A stretch of 64,000 nt of DNA, from assembly GCF_003044185.1 (NCBI RefSeq), contig NZ_PYYB01000001.1:1488001-1552000 (forward strand). The letters are read 5' to 3'. This DNA is from Paraconexibacter algicola. GTDB lineage: Bacteria; Actinomycetota; Thermoleophilia; Solirubrobacterales; Solirubrobacteraceae. Numbering within the stretch: position 1 is the stretch's first letter; each line of letters opens with the position of its first letter. The position numbers were made by a program, and so were the translations under genes. Shown here one piece after another: positions 33,058 to 41,216 of this stretch. Below the pieces are notes generated by a model. It was not told where the DNA came from, made no database searches, and saw only the letters and a list, made by a program, of their open reading frames with translations.

Positions 33058-34962
33058 TCAGCGGACGGTCGTCCAGCGCGCGACCGACGGCGCGCCGTCC
33101 TCGCTCAGCGCGAACAGCATCCACGGGCCGGGCGGGGCGACCGACGGCCGCCGCGGACCCTGCACCGTGAGCACCGTCCGCGTCCCGACGGTCCGGCGGC
33201 GCAGGACCCGGAGCTCGACGAACCGCTGGTTCATGTCGAGCGCGTGCGTCGTCGCCGACGGGGCGAGCATCGTCACGCGCTCGGGCGCCGGGCCCGTCAC
33301 CGTCAGGGTGAAGGACCGCCGCGCGCCCACGCGGCGCGGCCCCGCCACGATCCGCGGACGCTCGCCGCGGAACAGGTACGGCGGCTCGTACAGCTCGGCC
33401 GTGTCCCCGTCGCGGTTGGGGTTGGCGTCGTCGCCCGCCGACCAGACGCGGCCGTCGGGCAGCAGCACCCCGACCGAGTGGTAGGTCCGGTCCTCGCGCT
33501 GCGACGGGCCGAGCCGCCACCGCTTCGTGCGCGGGTCCCACAGCTCGACCGCGCGGTTCTTCGGGTCGGCGGTGAACGCCGCGTCCCGCTTCGTGATCCC
33601 GGTGCCGCCGCCGAGCGTGACCATCGACCCGTCCGGCAGCAGCACGGTGTTCGGCCAGTTGCGCCCGCGGTGCTGGGAGGGGGACGGCTCGAAGCCGCGC
33701 GCGCTGCGCCGCTCGTCGAACGTGACGGTCGTGCGGTAGGCGGGCTGGTCCTGCCCGGTCCGCGACGGGGCGAGGAAGTCGGCGCCGCCGATGAGCATCG
33801 CCTCCGGCGAGGCGCCGGTCCGCGACGGCACCGGGACGAGGTTGCCGCCGCCGCGGTCGGCGGGCAGCGGCGACGTCGCCTTCCAGGTCAGCGTCCGGGG
33901 GTCCAGCAGTCCGACGTCGCCCTTGATCGGGCCGGCGAGCAGCACGCGCGAGGACGGCATCAGCAGCATCCCCGGGTACGTCCAGGTCAGCCGGTCGCCG
34001 CTCGGGGCGTGGGCCACCGTGCGGCCGTCGGCCGAGATGATGTCGAGCGTCTGCGTGAACGACGTCGGCTTGTTCGCGTCGAAGCCGCCGAGCACCGCGA
34101 CCCGCCCGTCGGCGAGCTTCACCTGCGTCGGGTACCAGCGCGGCACCGTCATGTCCTGGGAGCGCGCCCAGGTCTCGGTCCGCGGGTCGAAGATGAGCAC
34201 GATCTTCAGGCCCGGCGGGTTCGTGTAGCCCTTCTGGAACCAGCGCAGGTCCAGCGTGCCGCCGGTGACGAGCACGCGCCCGTCGGCGAGCAGCAGCTGG
34301 CCGGAGCAGTAGAGCGGCACCCGCTCCTGGACGCCGTCCCCGTCGACGTCGATCAGCGGCGGCGGCACCGGCTTGAACGCCGACGGCCCGGTGCCCTTCG
34401 CCGGGTCCCAGATGGTCGCCGCGCCGCTGGTCTGCTGGTGCGAGGTCGGGTTGGCGGTGATGATGTGCTGGGTCCAGTCGAAGCCCCAGAACAGCACCTT
34501 GCCGGTCGGCATCAGCGTCGCGTGGATCGCGTAGTGCGGCAGGTCGGAGGTGTCCGCCGACCAGCGGCCCAGCCGCCCCAGGGCGGCCTTCGTGCGCGGC
34601 TGGCGCGGCAGCGTGGAGCAGCGCTGCTGCCCGGTCGGGCGCCCCAGCGGCGGCCGCGGCCGCTCCTCGAACTGGTTGGCGGCGCCGCGCGGCCGGCACG
34701 GGTCGAAGCCGGGATCGCCGTCCGGGGCGGGCGGCAGGACGGCCTGACGCTGGGCGAGGTGCTGCAGCGCGTGCTCGCGCCCGAGGATGCTCGTCTCGAC
34801 CGCGAGCTGGACGCGACCCTGCGCGTCGAGCGTGCGCGTGTACAGCCCCGGGTTCTCGACCCGGGGTCCGTGGGCGCTCGCGGGAGCGGCGGCCATCCCC
34901 AGGACGGGGATCGTGCACGCGACCAGACCCGTGAGCGCGAGCCCCCTGAAGCGCGCTCCCAT
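33058..34962 (-). CDS. Secreted galactose-oxidase-like kelch protein (DUF1929)
   Basis: The 634-residue product has a signal peptide (about 1-28, ending ASAHG). Kelch-type blades recur (LADGRVLVTGGTLDL, LADGRVAVLGGFDANK, LLPDGSMVTLGGGTGI, LLPDGRVWSAGDDANPN). A C-terminal DUF1929 domain (LYEPPYLFRGERPRI, THALDMNQRFVELRV) is the module found in galactose and glyoxal oxidases. NRDGDTAELYEPPYL and RTYHSVGVLLPDG match the copper-site region. If active it would oxidise an alcohol or aldehyde with O2 and release H2O2. TACAGT at 34975-34970 ends 8 nt before the ATG. Substrate and cross-linked Tyr-Cys status are unknown. Confidence 0.9.
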   Translation of the reverse strand: MGARFRGLALTGLVACTIPVLGMAAAPASAHGPRVENPGLYTRTLDAQGRVQLAVETSILGREHALQHLAQRQAVLPPAPDGDPGFDPCRPRGAANQFEERPRPPLGRPTGQQRCSTLPRQPRTKAALGRLGRWSADTSDLPHYAIHATLMPTGKVLFWGFDWTQHIITANPTSHQQTSGAATIWDPAKGTGPSAFKPVPPPLIDVDGDGVQERVPLYCSGQLLLADGRVLVTGGTLDLRWFQKGYTNPPGLKIVLIFDPRTETWARSQDMTVPRWYPTQVKLADGRVAVLGGFDANKPTSFTQTLDIISADGRTVAHAPSGDRLTWTYPGMLLMPSSRVLLAGPIKGDVGLLDPRTLTWKATSPLPADRGGGNLVPVPSRTGASPEAMLIGGADFLAPSRTGQDQPAYRTTVTFDERRSARGFEPSPSQHRGRNWPNTVLLPDGSMVTLGGGTGITKRDAAFTADPKNRAVELWDPRTKRWRLGPSQREDRTYHSVGVLLPDGRVWSAGDDANPNRDGDTAELYEPPYLFRGERPRIVAGPRRVGARRSFTLTVTGPAPERVTMLAPSATTHALDMNQRFVELRVLRRRTVGTRTVLTVQGPRRPSVAPPGPWMLFALSEDGAPSVARWTTVR

Positions 34963-34969
34963 GCGCGGC

Positions 34970-34975
34970 ACTGTA
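34970..34975 (-). promoter_or_regulatory. -10 element of galactose-oxidase-like gene
   Basis: TACAGT on the minus strand, ending 8 nt before the ATG at 34962. Confidence 0.4.
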
Positions 34976-35008
34976 GTGGCGGCGCGGACGGCGCGCGCCG
35001 CCCGCGTC

Positions 35009-35824
35009 TCACCCGGCGCAGCGGCGTCGCATGTCCGCCTTGTCGGCCGGGGTGACGGGCAGGCGGTAGCGGGTCGCGACGCGCGCGATCCGCACGACGT
35101 ACGCGCAGCGGATCGCCCGGTTGGGCGGCAGCCAGGACGCGGGGCCCGACGCGTTCTTGCGCTGGTTGGCGGCGCCGTCCACCGCGAGCAGGTTGAGCGG
35201 GTCGTTGGCGAACTGCGCGCGGCGCACCGCGGGCCAGTCGCGGGCGCCGAGCTGCCAGGCATAGAACAGCGGGATGACGTGGTCGATCTGCACCTCGGTC
35301 GGGCGCGCCTTGGAGAACTCGATGGTGCGACCCGTGTACGGGTCCGGGAGCAGGCCGTCGAGCACGACGCAGTCGCGGCCGGTCGCGTCGGGGGTGCCGG
35401 GGCGCAACGTGGGGGCGCGCAGGTCGCGGCGCAGGACGTCCTCGCGGGTGCGGCAGTCGTTGCCACCCCAGGTGATCGGGGCCTCGTCGGTCCAGTCGGG
35501 GCCGAACGCCTCGCGCGCGTAGCCGCCGCGACCGCGGCGCGGTCCGGTCCGCACGCCCGCGATGAGCGCGCGCACGCGCGGCGCCTCCGCGGCGGTCGGG
35601 GGTGTCAGGCCCGGGTGGACGCCGAGCACGTCGGCGACCGCGCTGCGCGGGGTGGGCGCCTGGCCGGGACCGGTCCGGACGGGCGCGACGCGCACCGCCC
35701 CCGCGGGCGCCGGGGTGTCGTCGTCGGCCCGGTCGGCGCTCGCGCCCGCGCGCGGGCCGGTGTCCGCGCAGGCGCCGAGGGCGAGCACGGCGAGGAGCAG
35801 GGGAAGGGCGCGCGCGGGCACCAC
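35009..35824 (-). CDS. Exported lipoprotein-type HNH nuclease (DUF1524/GmrSD C-terminal type)
   Basis: The product has about 271 residues. The N-terminal signal ends in lipobox LGAC (VVPARALPLLLAVLALGAC). The C-terminal half has the HNH pattern of secreted actinobacterial DUF1524 nucleases: VQIDHVIPLFYAWQLGA, NDPLNLLAVDGAANQRKNA, SGPASWLPP and YVVRIARVATRYRLPV. His and Asn of the DH..N..N core are intact. The linker is Ala/Pro/Asp-rich. It is expected to act as a surface or secreted DNase, for nutrient scavenging or competitor DNA. Two adjacent GTGs (35824 and 35821) are equally possible starts. Confidence 0.88.
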   Translation of the reverse strand: MVPARALPLLLAVLALGACADTGPRAGASADRADDDTPAPAGAVRVAPVRTGPGQAPTPRSAVADVLGVHPGLTPPTAAEAPRVRALIAGVRTGPRRGRGGYAREAFGPDWTDEAPITWGGNDCRTREDVLRRDLRAPTLRPGTPDATGRDCVVLDGLLPDPYTGRTIEFSKARPTEVQIDHVIPLFYAWQLGARDWPAVRRAQFANDPLNLLAVDGAANQRKNASGPASWLPPNRAIRCAYVVRIARVATRYRLPVTPADKADMRRRCAG

Positions 35825-35877
35825 CCCATGGTGGCCCGTGCCGCGGCGGCGTGGGCGCCGTCGTGCAGGACGGTCGC

Positions 35878-36795
35878 TCAGGCGGCGGCGGGGACCCGGG
35901 GGGTCGGCGTCGCCGCGGTGCCGGAGCCGAAGCTGCCGCGCGCGATCTCGCGGTGGCGCCAGCGCAGGTAGTCGGGCCCGAGCGTGCGCGCCACGCGCGG
36001 GAGCACCGGGGTCGTCGCGCGCGAGGCGGCGCCCAGCGCCTGCAGCTCGCGGCGCTGGCCGGGGGTGAGGCGCAGGTGGAGCTTGCGCTGGGCGCTGACG
36101 GGCAGCAGGCCGATCGTCGCGAGCTGCAGCGTGCGCGTGGCGGGCAGGCGCAGCGCCTTCCAGGTGCGCGGCCCGAGGCCGGGGACGGGCGGGGCGGCGG
36201 GCTCGACGATCGTGCGGAGCACGAGGTCGACGACGTCGTTGCGCTCCAGGCGCGTGTCGACGATCTCCTCGACGTAGGCCTGGAAGCCGCCCCAGGTGGC
36301 GGGGAGGTCGCGCTCGCGGATGCCGAGCAGCCGGCCGAGGCCGCGCCACTCGCCCCAGAACCGCTCGGTCTGCGCGGGGCTGAAGGGCCGGCCGAACCGC
36401 TGGTGCGCGCCGACGATCGAGACCGCGAGCGTCGCGTGGACCCAGGCGTAGGCCTCGGGCTCCAGCGCGTGGTAGCGGCGGCCCTGCGGGTCGACGCCCT
36501 TGATCCTCGTGTGCATCGCGCGCATCCGCCGGCCGGTCTCGGCGGCGCGCTCGGGGCCGCCGTAGACGAGCAGGTTCACGTAGTCGAGCGTGCGGAACAG
36601 CCGACCCCACGGGTCGGTGACGAAGTCGGAGAACTCGCGCACGCCCCCGGCGACGGTCGGGTGGGCGACCTGGAGCATCAGGGCGGTCCCGGCGCCCGTC
36701 ATCGCGCGGGCGTCCCCGGCGCGCCGCCAGGTGATCGACGACGCGTCGACGGCGTAGCGGTGGGCCTCGGCGGGATCGGGCAGGACGGACGCCAT
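35878..36795 (-). CDS. Oxygenase MpaB family protein (DUF2236)
   Basis: The 305-residue product matches DUF2236/MpaB (latex-clearing-protein-like) proteins: RRAGDARAMTGAGTALMLQV with HPTVAGGV following, PWGRLFRTLDYV, HTRIKGVDPQGRRYHAL and AYAWVHATLAVSIVGAHQRF. These all-helical proteins bind haem b, and some cleave hydrophobic polymers or oxidise lipophilic substrates. ATGGTA (TACCAT on the minus strand, 36807-36802) places the start exactly at the ATG, and a GGTACTC/GAGTACC dyad covers that box. It is divergent from the first PucR regulator, suggesting a controlled catabolic gene. Confidence 0.88.
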   Translation of the reverse strand: MASVLPDPAEAHRYAVDASSITWRRAGDARAMTGAGTALMLQVAHPTVAGGVREFSDFVTDPWGRLFRTLDYVNLLVYGGPERAAETGRRMRAMHTRIKGVDPQGRRYHALEPEAYAWVHATLAVSIVGAHQRFGRPFSPAQTERFWGEWRGLGRLLGIRERDLPATWGGFQAYVEEIVDTRLERNDVVDLVLRTIVEPAAPPVPGLGPRTWKALRLPATRTLQLATIGLLPVSAQRKLHLRLTPGQRRELQALGAASRATTPVLPRVARTLGPDYLRWRHREIARGSFGSGTAATPTPRVPAAA

Positions 36796-36803
36796 GCCGC
36801 GAT

Positions 36804-36829
36804 GGTACTCGCATGCACATCTGAGTACC
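36804..36829. promoter_or_regulatory. Operator-like dyad between DUF2236 gene and pucR1
   Basis: GGTACTC-N12-GAGTACC is a perfect 7-bp inverted repeat in the 63-bp divergent gap. Its left arm overlaps the minus-strand -10 box (36807-36802) of the DUF2236 gene, so a protein bound here would block that promoter. The nearby PucR or TetR protein is the obvious candidate. Confidence 0.6.
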
Positions 36830-36858
36830 ACCCCTCGCGTCTAGGATCGCCCCAGCGC

Positions 36859-38127
36859 ATGCGCACCGTGCCCGCCACCGACGACCGCCAGGAGCTCGCC
36901 GAGCCCGCCCGCGCGGCGATCTCGGCCTCCGCCGCCGACCTCGCCGCACGCATCGAGGAGGTCCGCGAGCTCGTCGACGAGCGCATCGTCGGCAGCGTCG
37001 CCGACCTCGCCGTCGGCGGCGACGAGCTGTTCGAGAACCTCGCCGCCTCGACCCGCGCGCACATGGTCCTCATCTCCGGGATGCTCGGGGCCTGGGCCGA
37101 CCCCCGGGAGGCGCACCCGCCGCCGGAGTCCGTGCGCTGGGCGCGGGACTTCCTGCGCGTCGGGGTGCCCGTCGACCGGCTCATGCGCAGCTACCGGCTC
37201 GGGCACGCCGCGTTCTGGGCCTGGTGGCAGGAGCGCCTGCGCGAGCACGCCGACGACGTCGACGTGCTCGCCGAGGCGATCGCCGCCACCTCCGCCTGGA
37301 CCTTCGCCTACGTCGACGCGGTCCTGCAGCCCCTGATCGACGACCACGTCGAGCAGCAGTCCCGCGCCGGCGCCCGGGCCGAGAGCGTGCGGATCGCCGA
37401 GGTCCGCGCCCTGCTGGACCGCAGCGCCCCGGCCCCCGATCCCGACCGCGCCGGTGCCCGCCTGCGCTACCTGCTCCGTCGCGGCCACGTCGCGTTCGTC
37501 GCCGTCGCCGTCCCGGGCGCCGACGGGGGCGACCCGGACCCGCAGGCCGCGCTCGAGCGGCTCCCCCGCACCCTCGTCGAGCAGCTCGCGCTGCCCGAGC
37601 CGCCGCTCGTCGTGCCCGCCGCCGGGGACGCCGTGCACGGCTGGATCGGCGGGCGCGCCCTGCCCGACCCGGCCGACCTCGCCGCCCTGCGGCTGCCCGG
37701 CGTCGTGCTCGCGTTCGGGGGAGCCGGGGACGGACTCGACGGCTTCCGCGACAGCCACGAGGAGGCGCGCGAGGCGGCGCGCGTCGCGCGCCTGTGCGGC
37801 CGTCGCCCCGGCAGCACCGTCACCTACCGCGACACCGCCGTCCTCGCCCTGCTGACCGCCGACGGGGACCGCGCCCGCCGCTTCGCCGGCGACGTCCTCG
37901 GGGCGCTGGCCGACGACAGCGACGGCTCGCGCCGCCTGCTGGCCACGCTCGCGGTCTTCCAGGAGGAGCAGCTGAGCTTCGCCCGCACCGCGCGGCGGCT
38001 CGGCGTGCACCAGAACACGATCGCCTACCGGGTGCGCCGCTGCCTCGAGCTCTGCGGGGAGGAGGACGCGGGCTCCCTGCGCCTGCGCGCCGCCGTCGCC
38101 CTCGTCGCCACGCTGCGCGACCGCTGA
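36859..38127 (+). CDS. PucR/CdaR-type helix-turn-helix regulator (pucR1)
   Basis: The 422-residue product has three parts. An N-terminal all-helical RsbRD_N-like domain spans about 1-165 (FLRVGVPVDRLMRSYRLGHA, TFAYVDAVLQPLIDDHVEQQ). A degenerate GGDEF-like middle domain spans about 185-310 (HVAFVAVAVPG, DGFRDSHEEAREAARVARL). A C-terminal PucR HTH ends it (FQEEQLSFARTARRLGVHQN, TIAYRVRR). TAGGAT at 36842-36847 lies just upstream of the ATG, which is centred in GCGCATGCGC. It is 2 bp from the TetR gene. Three regulators of this build occur in the island (the others are at 41217 and 44284). Effectors are unknown. Confidence 0.92.
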   Translation: MRTVPATDDRQELAEPARAAISASAADLAARIEEVRELVDERIVGSVADLAVGGDELFENLAASTRAHMVLISGMLGAWADPREAHPPPESVRWARDFLRVGVPVDRLMRSYRLGHAAFWAWWQERLREHADDVDVLAEAIAATSAWTFAYVDAVLQPLIDDHVEQQSRAGARAESVRIAEVRALLDRSAPAPDPDRAGARLRYLLRRGHVAFVAVAVPGADGGDPDPQAALERLPRTLVEQLALPEPPLVVPAAGDAVHGWIGGRALPDPADLAALRLPGVVLAFGGAGDGLDGFRDSHEEAREAARVARLCGRRPGSTVTYRDTAVLALLTADGDRARRFAGDVLGALADDSDGSRRLLATLAVFQEEQLSFARTARRLGVHQNTIAYRVRRCLELCGEEDAGSLRLRAAVALVATLRDR

Positions 38128-38129
38128 CC

Positions 38130-38771
38130 GTGCCGCGCGCCACGCCCGACCCGCCCGCCGACCTCGTCACGGTCCTCGCCCGCGCCGCGACCGGCGCGGC
38201 CGCGGCCACCGACGAGACCGAGGACCGGATCCTCGACGCGGCGCTCGCCGAGCTCGCGCAGCGCGGGACGCGCGCGACGACGATGGACCACGTCGCCGCA
38301 CGCGCCGGCGTCGCGCGGATGACGGTGTTCCGCCGCTTCGGCTCGAAGGCCGCGCTCGTGGAGCGACTGCTGGTCCGCGAGGTCACCCGCTTCCTCGCCA
38401 CGGTGCAGCGGCGGCTGGCCGACCACGACGACCCGGTCGACCGCGTCGCGGAGGCGTTCGTGCTGTGCGTGCGTCTCGCGGCCGGGCATCCGCTCGTCGC
38501 CCGCCTGACCCGCGACGAGCCCGGCGGGCTGCTGGAGCAGCTCACCCACGGCGACCCCTCGCCGCTGGAGCTCGGCCGGTCGTTCGTCGCCGCCACGATC
38601 CGCGCCGACCACCCGAGCGCCCGCGTGCGCGACGACGCCGACGACGTCGCCGACGTCCTCGTGCGCCTCGCGCTCACCTACGTGCTCGTGCCGGGCGGCT
38701 CGGCCGCCGCGGACGACGACGAGGCCGTCCGCGCGTTCGCCCGCCGGGTCCTCGGCCCGCTCGTCACCTGA
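38130..38771 (+). CDS. TetR/AcrR family regulator
   Basis: The 213-residue product starts at a GTG 2 bp after pucR1. A 25-residue lead precedes the TetR HTH (ILDAALAELAQRGTRATTMD, HVAARAGVARMTVFRRFGSK, about 35-80). The C-terminal domain is helical and not assignable. Cotranscription with pucR1 is nearly certain, which makes a two-regulator operon next to the DUF2236 gene; either protein may bind the dyad at 36804-36829. It is convergent with the LLM monooxygenase gene (22-bp gap). Confidence 0.9.
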   Translation: MPRATPDPPADLVTVLARAATGAAAATDETEDRILDAALAELAQRGTRATTMDHVAARAGVARMTVFRRFGSKAALVERLLVREVTRFLATVQRRLADHDDPVDRVAEAFVLCVRLAAGHPLVARLTRDEPGGLLEQLTHGDPSPLELGRSFVAATIRADHPSARVRDDADDVADVLVRLALTYVLVPGGSAAADDDEAVRAFARRVLGPLVT

Positions 38772-38792
38772 GCGGGCCGGGCCGGGCGCCGC

Positions 38793-39812
38793 TCAGGCGC
38801 CGGGGCGGGCGGCGGCGAGCGCCCGGACGGTGCCGAGCAGGTCGCCGCTGGGGATGCTGATCATCGTGTCGACGCCCGCGTCCGCGTACGCCTGCAGCCG
38901 CGCCGGCAGCCCCTCCGGCGTCGTGGCGATCGCGACGCGTTCGAGCAGCTCGCGCGGCACCGCGGCGGACGCACCGGCCTGGTCGCCCTCGAGGTACTTG
39001 TCCTGCACCGCCGTGGCGGCGTCCCCGAAGCCGTAGCGGGTGGCGAGGTCGACGTAGAAGTTCTTGCCCTTCGCGCCCATCGCCCCGAGGTAGAACGCGA
39101 TCCACGGGCGCACGACGTCGAGCGCCTCCTCGACGGTCGGCGCGATCGCGGTCGGCGTCAGCGCCAGCACCTCGAACTCCTCGCGCGGCCGGCCGGCCGC
39201 CTCCACGGCGTCGAGCACCGGGCGGATCGTCGTCTCGGGCTGCGACGGGTCGACGAACACGCCGATCCAGCCGTCCGCGATCTCGCCGCACTGCTGCAGC
39301 CCCTTCGGCGCGGTCGCCCCGAGGTAGATCGGGATGCGCGCCTGCGCCGGCCGCGCGAGCAGTCGCAGCTCCTTGCCCAGACCGGTGCCCTCGACGCCCT
39401 CGGGCAGCTGCACGGGCATCCGCTCGCCCGCGAGCGCGGCGCGGATCGTCGCGACGTACGCGCGGGTCCGCGCGAGCGGCCTGGCGAACGGGTCGCCGTA
39501 CCAGCCCTCCGCGACCTGCGGGCCGCTCGGCCCGAGGCCGAGCATCATCCGCCCGCCGCTGAGCACGTCGATCGACGCGGCCGCCATCGCCGCCGCGGTC
39601 GCCTTGCGCGCCGGGATCTGCATGATCGCCGTGCCGAGCCGCACGTGCTCGGTGCGCGCGGCCAGCAGGCCGAGCATCGACACCGCGTCCTGCCCCCACG
39701 CCTCGCTGACCCAGACGGAGTGCAGGCCGAGCTCGTCGGCCAGCACCGCCATCTCGATCTGCTGCTCGGGGGTGAACCAGGGCCAGTAGACGGTCGAGAT
39801 CCCGATGTTCAT
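38793..39812 (-). CDS. LLM-class flavin/F420-dependent oxidoreductase
   Basis: The 339-residue product is a bacterial-luciferase-like TIM barrel: MNIGISTVYWPWFTPEQQIE, LGLHSVWVSEAWGQDAVSML, LGTAIMQIPARKATAAAMAA, SGGRMMLGLGPSGPQVAEGW and RIPIYLGATAPKGLQQCGEIADG (listed in parts). The GPSGPQV loop is common in F420-dependent actinobacterial members. It probably oxidises or reduces an organic substrate in the catabolic island. It starts 27 nt after the P450 stop, but ACCCTA (TAGGGT, 39825-39820) ends 8 nt before the ATG, so it may also have its own promoter. Confidence 0.92.
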   Translation of the reverse strand: MNIGISTVYWPWFTPEQQIEMAVLADELGLHSVWVSEAWGQDAVSMLGLLAARTEHVRLGTAIMQIPARKATAAAMAAASIDVLSGGRMMLGLGPSGPQVAEGWYGDPFARPLARTRAYVATIRAALAGERMPVQLPEGVEGTGLGKELRLLARPAQARIPIYLGATAPKGLQQCGEIADGWIGVFVDPSQPETTIRPVLDAVEAAGRPREEFEVLALTPTAIAPTVEEALDVVRPWIAFYLGAMGAKGKNFYVDLATRYGFGDAATAVQDKYLEGDQAGASAAVPRELLERVAIATTPEGLPARLQAYADAGVDTMISIPSGDLLGTVRALAAARPGA

Positions 39813-39819
39813 GTGCCCG

Positions 39820-39825
39820 ACCCTA
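39820..39825 (-). promoter_or_regulatory. -10 element of LLM oxidoreductase gene
   Basis: TAGGGT on the minus strand, ending 8 nt before the ATG at 39812, inside the 27-bp gap after the P450 gene. Confidence 0.45.
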
Positions 39826-39839
39826 CGGTCCGGAGACCC

Positions 39840-41102
39840 TCAGCGCTCTTCGGGCGTCCACTCCGCCGGGAGCGAGCGGATGCCGTTGATGAAGTTCGCG
39901 ACGAGGAAGTCCGGGTCGGGCGCCTCGATGTCGGGGATGCGCGTGAAGATCTCGCTCATCAGCGACTTCAGCGTCGTGCGCGCGACCGCGGCCCCGAGGC
40001 AGTAGTGCGGGCCGCCGCCGCCGAAGCCCTGGTGGCGGTTGGGCGAGCGGAAGATGTCGAAGTCGAACGGGTTGCCCCAGTACTCCTCGTCGCGGTTGCT
40101 CGAGCAGTACCAGAGCACGACCTTGTCGCCGCGGCGGATCTGCTGGCCGCGCACCTCGAAGTCGCTGAGCGCGGTGCGGCGCATGTGGATCAGCGGCGAG
40201 ACCCAGCGGATGACCTCCTCGACCGCGTCCTCGACGCGGCCGGGCACGTCCTCGCACAGCAGCCGGCGCTGGTCCTGGAAGCGGGTGAAGGCGTAGAGCA
40301 TCCCCGCGGACGCGTGACGGGTCGTGTCGTTGGCCGCCACCGCGAGCAGGACGAAGAACGCGCCGATCTCGTCGTCGGTCATCTTCTCGCCCTCGAACTC
40401 GGCCTGCACGAGCCAGCTCATCAGGTCGTCGCCGGGGCTCTCCCGCCGCTCCTCGGCCAGGTCCGCGGCGGTCAGCCGCAGGGTCATGACGCAGTTGACG
40501 AAGTGCTCGAGCGGCTCGACGCCGCCGGTGACGACCGGGTCGTTCCAGGACAGGAGGTCCTGCGCGGCGCGGATCGTCGCCTCGTGCTGGTCGCCCTCGT
40601 GCAGGCCGAAGAAGCTGCCGAAGATCCGTCCGGGCATCGGCTCGGCGACGAGGTCCACGAAGTCCCCGGAGCCGAGGTGCGCCATCTCGTCGATGAGGTC
40701 GCGGGCGTGCTCGCGCACCCAGCCCTCGAGCTTGCGCATGTTGCCGGGCTTGAACGCGTCCATCGTGATGCCGCGCAGCTGCGTGTGGCGCGGCGCGTCC
40801 ATCGCGATGAACGACTGGGCGATCTCGGTCATCTCGGGGGAGAAGTCCTCCATCGTGATGCCCATCGCCGAGGAGAAGACCTTCGGGTTGCGGCTGGCGG
40901 CCTGGATGTCCGCGTACTTCGTCAGCGACCAGAAGCCGTGGACGTTCTCCTCCGGGGGCAGCAGGTCGGACTCGGCGGGCCCGCTCCAGAAGACGGGACG
41001 CTCGGCGCGGATGCGGGCGAACGCCTCGTCGCGCGCGTCGGGGTGCTGGGCCCAGAACGCCTTGGCGGCGATGTCGTGCGGCTCGACGGTGGGGGTGCTC
41101 AT
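39840..41102 (-). CDS. Cytochrome P450 (paralogue 1)
   Basis: The 420-residue product has the I-helix AANDTTR (256-262), ExxR in EEVIR (295-299) and the haem loop FGGGGPHYCLG (360-370) with Cys368 as axial ligand. The I-helix reads A-A-N-D-T-T rather than the common A-G-x-D/E-T-T. GITMEDFSPE (residues 82-91) is a motif shared with the P450s at 50871 and 62909. The haem loop resembles that of mycobacterial lipid and sterol oxidisers such as CYP124/CYP125. Electron-transfer partners are not in the window. GGAGAGGA precedes the ATG, unlike leaderless neighbours. It lies between pucR2 and the LLM gene on the same strand. Confidence 0.95.
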   Translation of the reverse strand: MSTPTVEPHDIAAKAFWAQHPDARDEAFARIRAERPVFWSGPAESDLLPPEENVHGFWSLTKYADIQAASRNPKVFSSAMGITMEDFSPEMTEIAQSFIAMDAPRHTQLRGITMDAFKPGNMRKLEGWVREHARDLIDEMAHLGSGDFVDLVAEPMPGRIFGSFFGLHEGDQHEATIRAAQDLLSWNDPVVTGGVEPLEHFVNCVMTLRLTAADLAEERRESPGDDLMSWLVQAEFEGEKMTDDEIGAFFVLLAVAANDTTRHASAGMLYAFTRFQDQRRLLCEDVPGRVEDAVEEVIRWVSPLIHMRRTALSDFEVRGQQIRRGDKVVLWYCSSNRDEEYWGNPFDFDIFRSPNRHQGFGGGGPHYCLGAAVARTTLKSLMSEIFTRIPDIEAPDPDFLVANFINGIRSLPAEWTPEER

Positions 41103-41191
41103 GGGGTGGTCCTCTCCTCGGGTGCCGCGAGGCTCCCAGCCGCGTCGCGGTGCGCGCCATCGGGGTTCCGCAGACCGACGCCGCCGCCCTG

Positions 41192-41202
41192 GTGGAAACC
41201 AC
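41192..41202. promoter_or_regulatory. GTGG-AAA-CCAC dyad between pucR2 and P450 gene
   Basis: An 11-bp inverted repeat in the 114-bp gap after the pucR2 stop and about 90 bp upstream of the P450 start. It is a candidate regulator site or part of a terminator. Confidence 0.3.
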
Positions 41203-41216
41203 GAAGCGCGGAGGGG

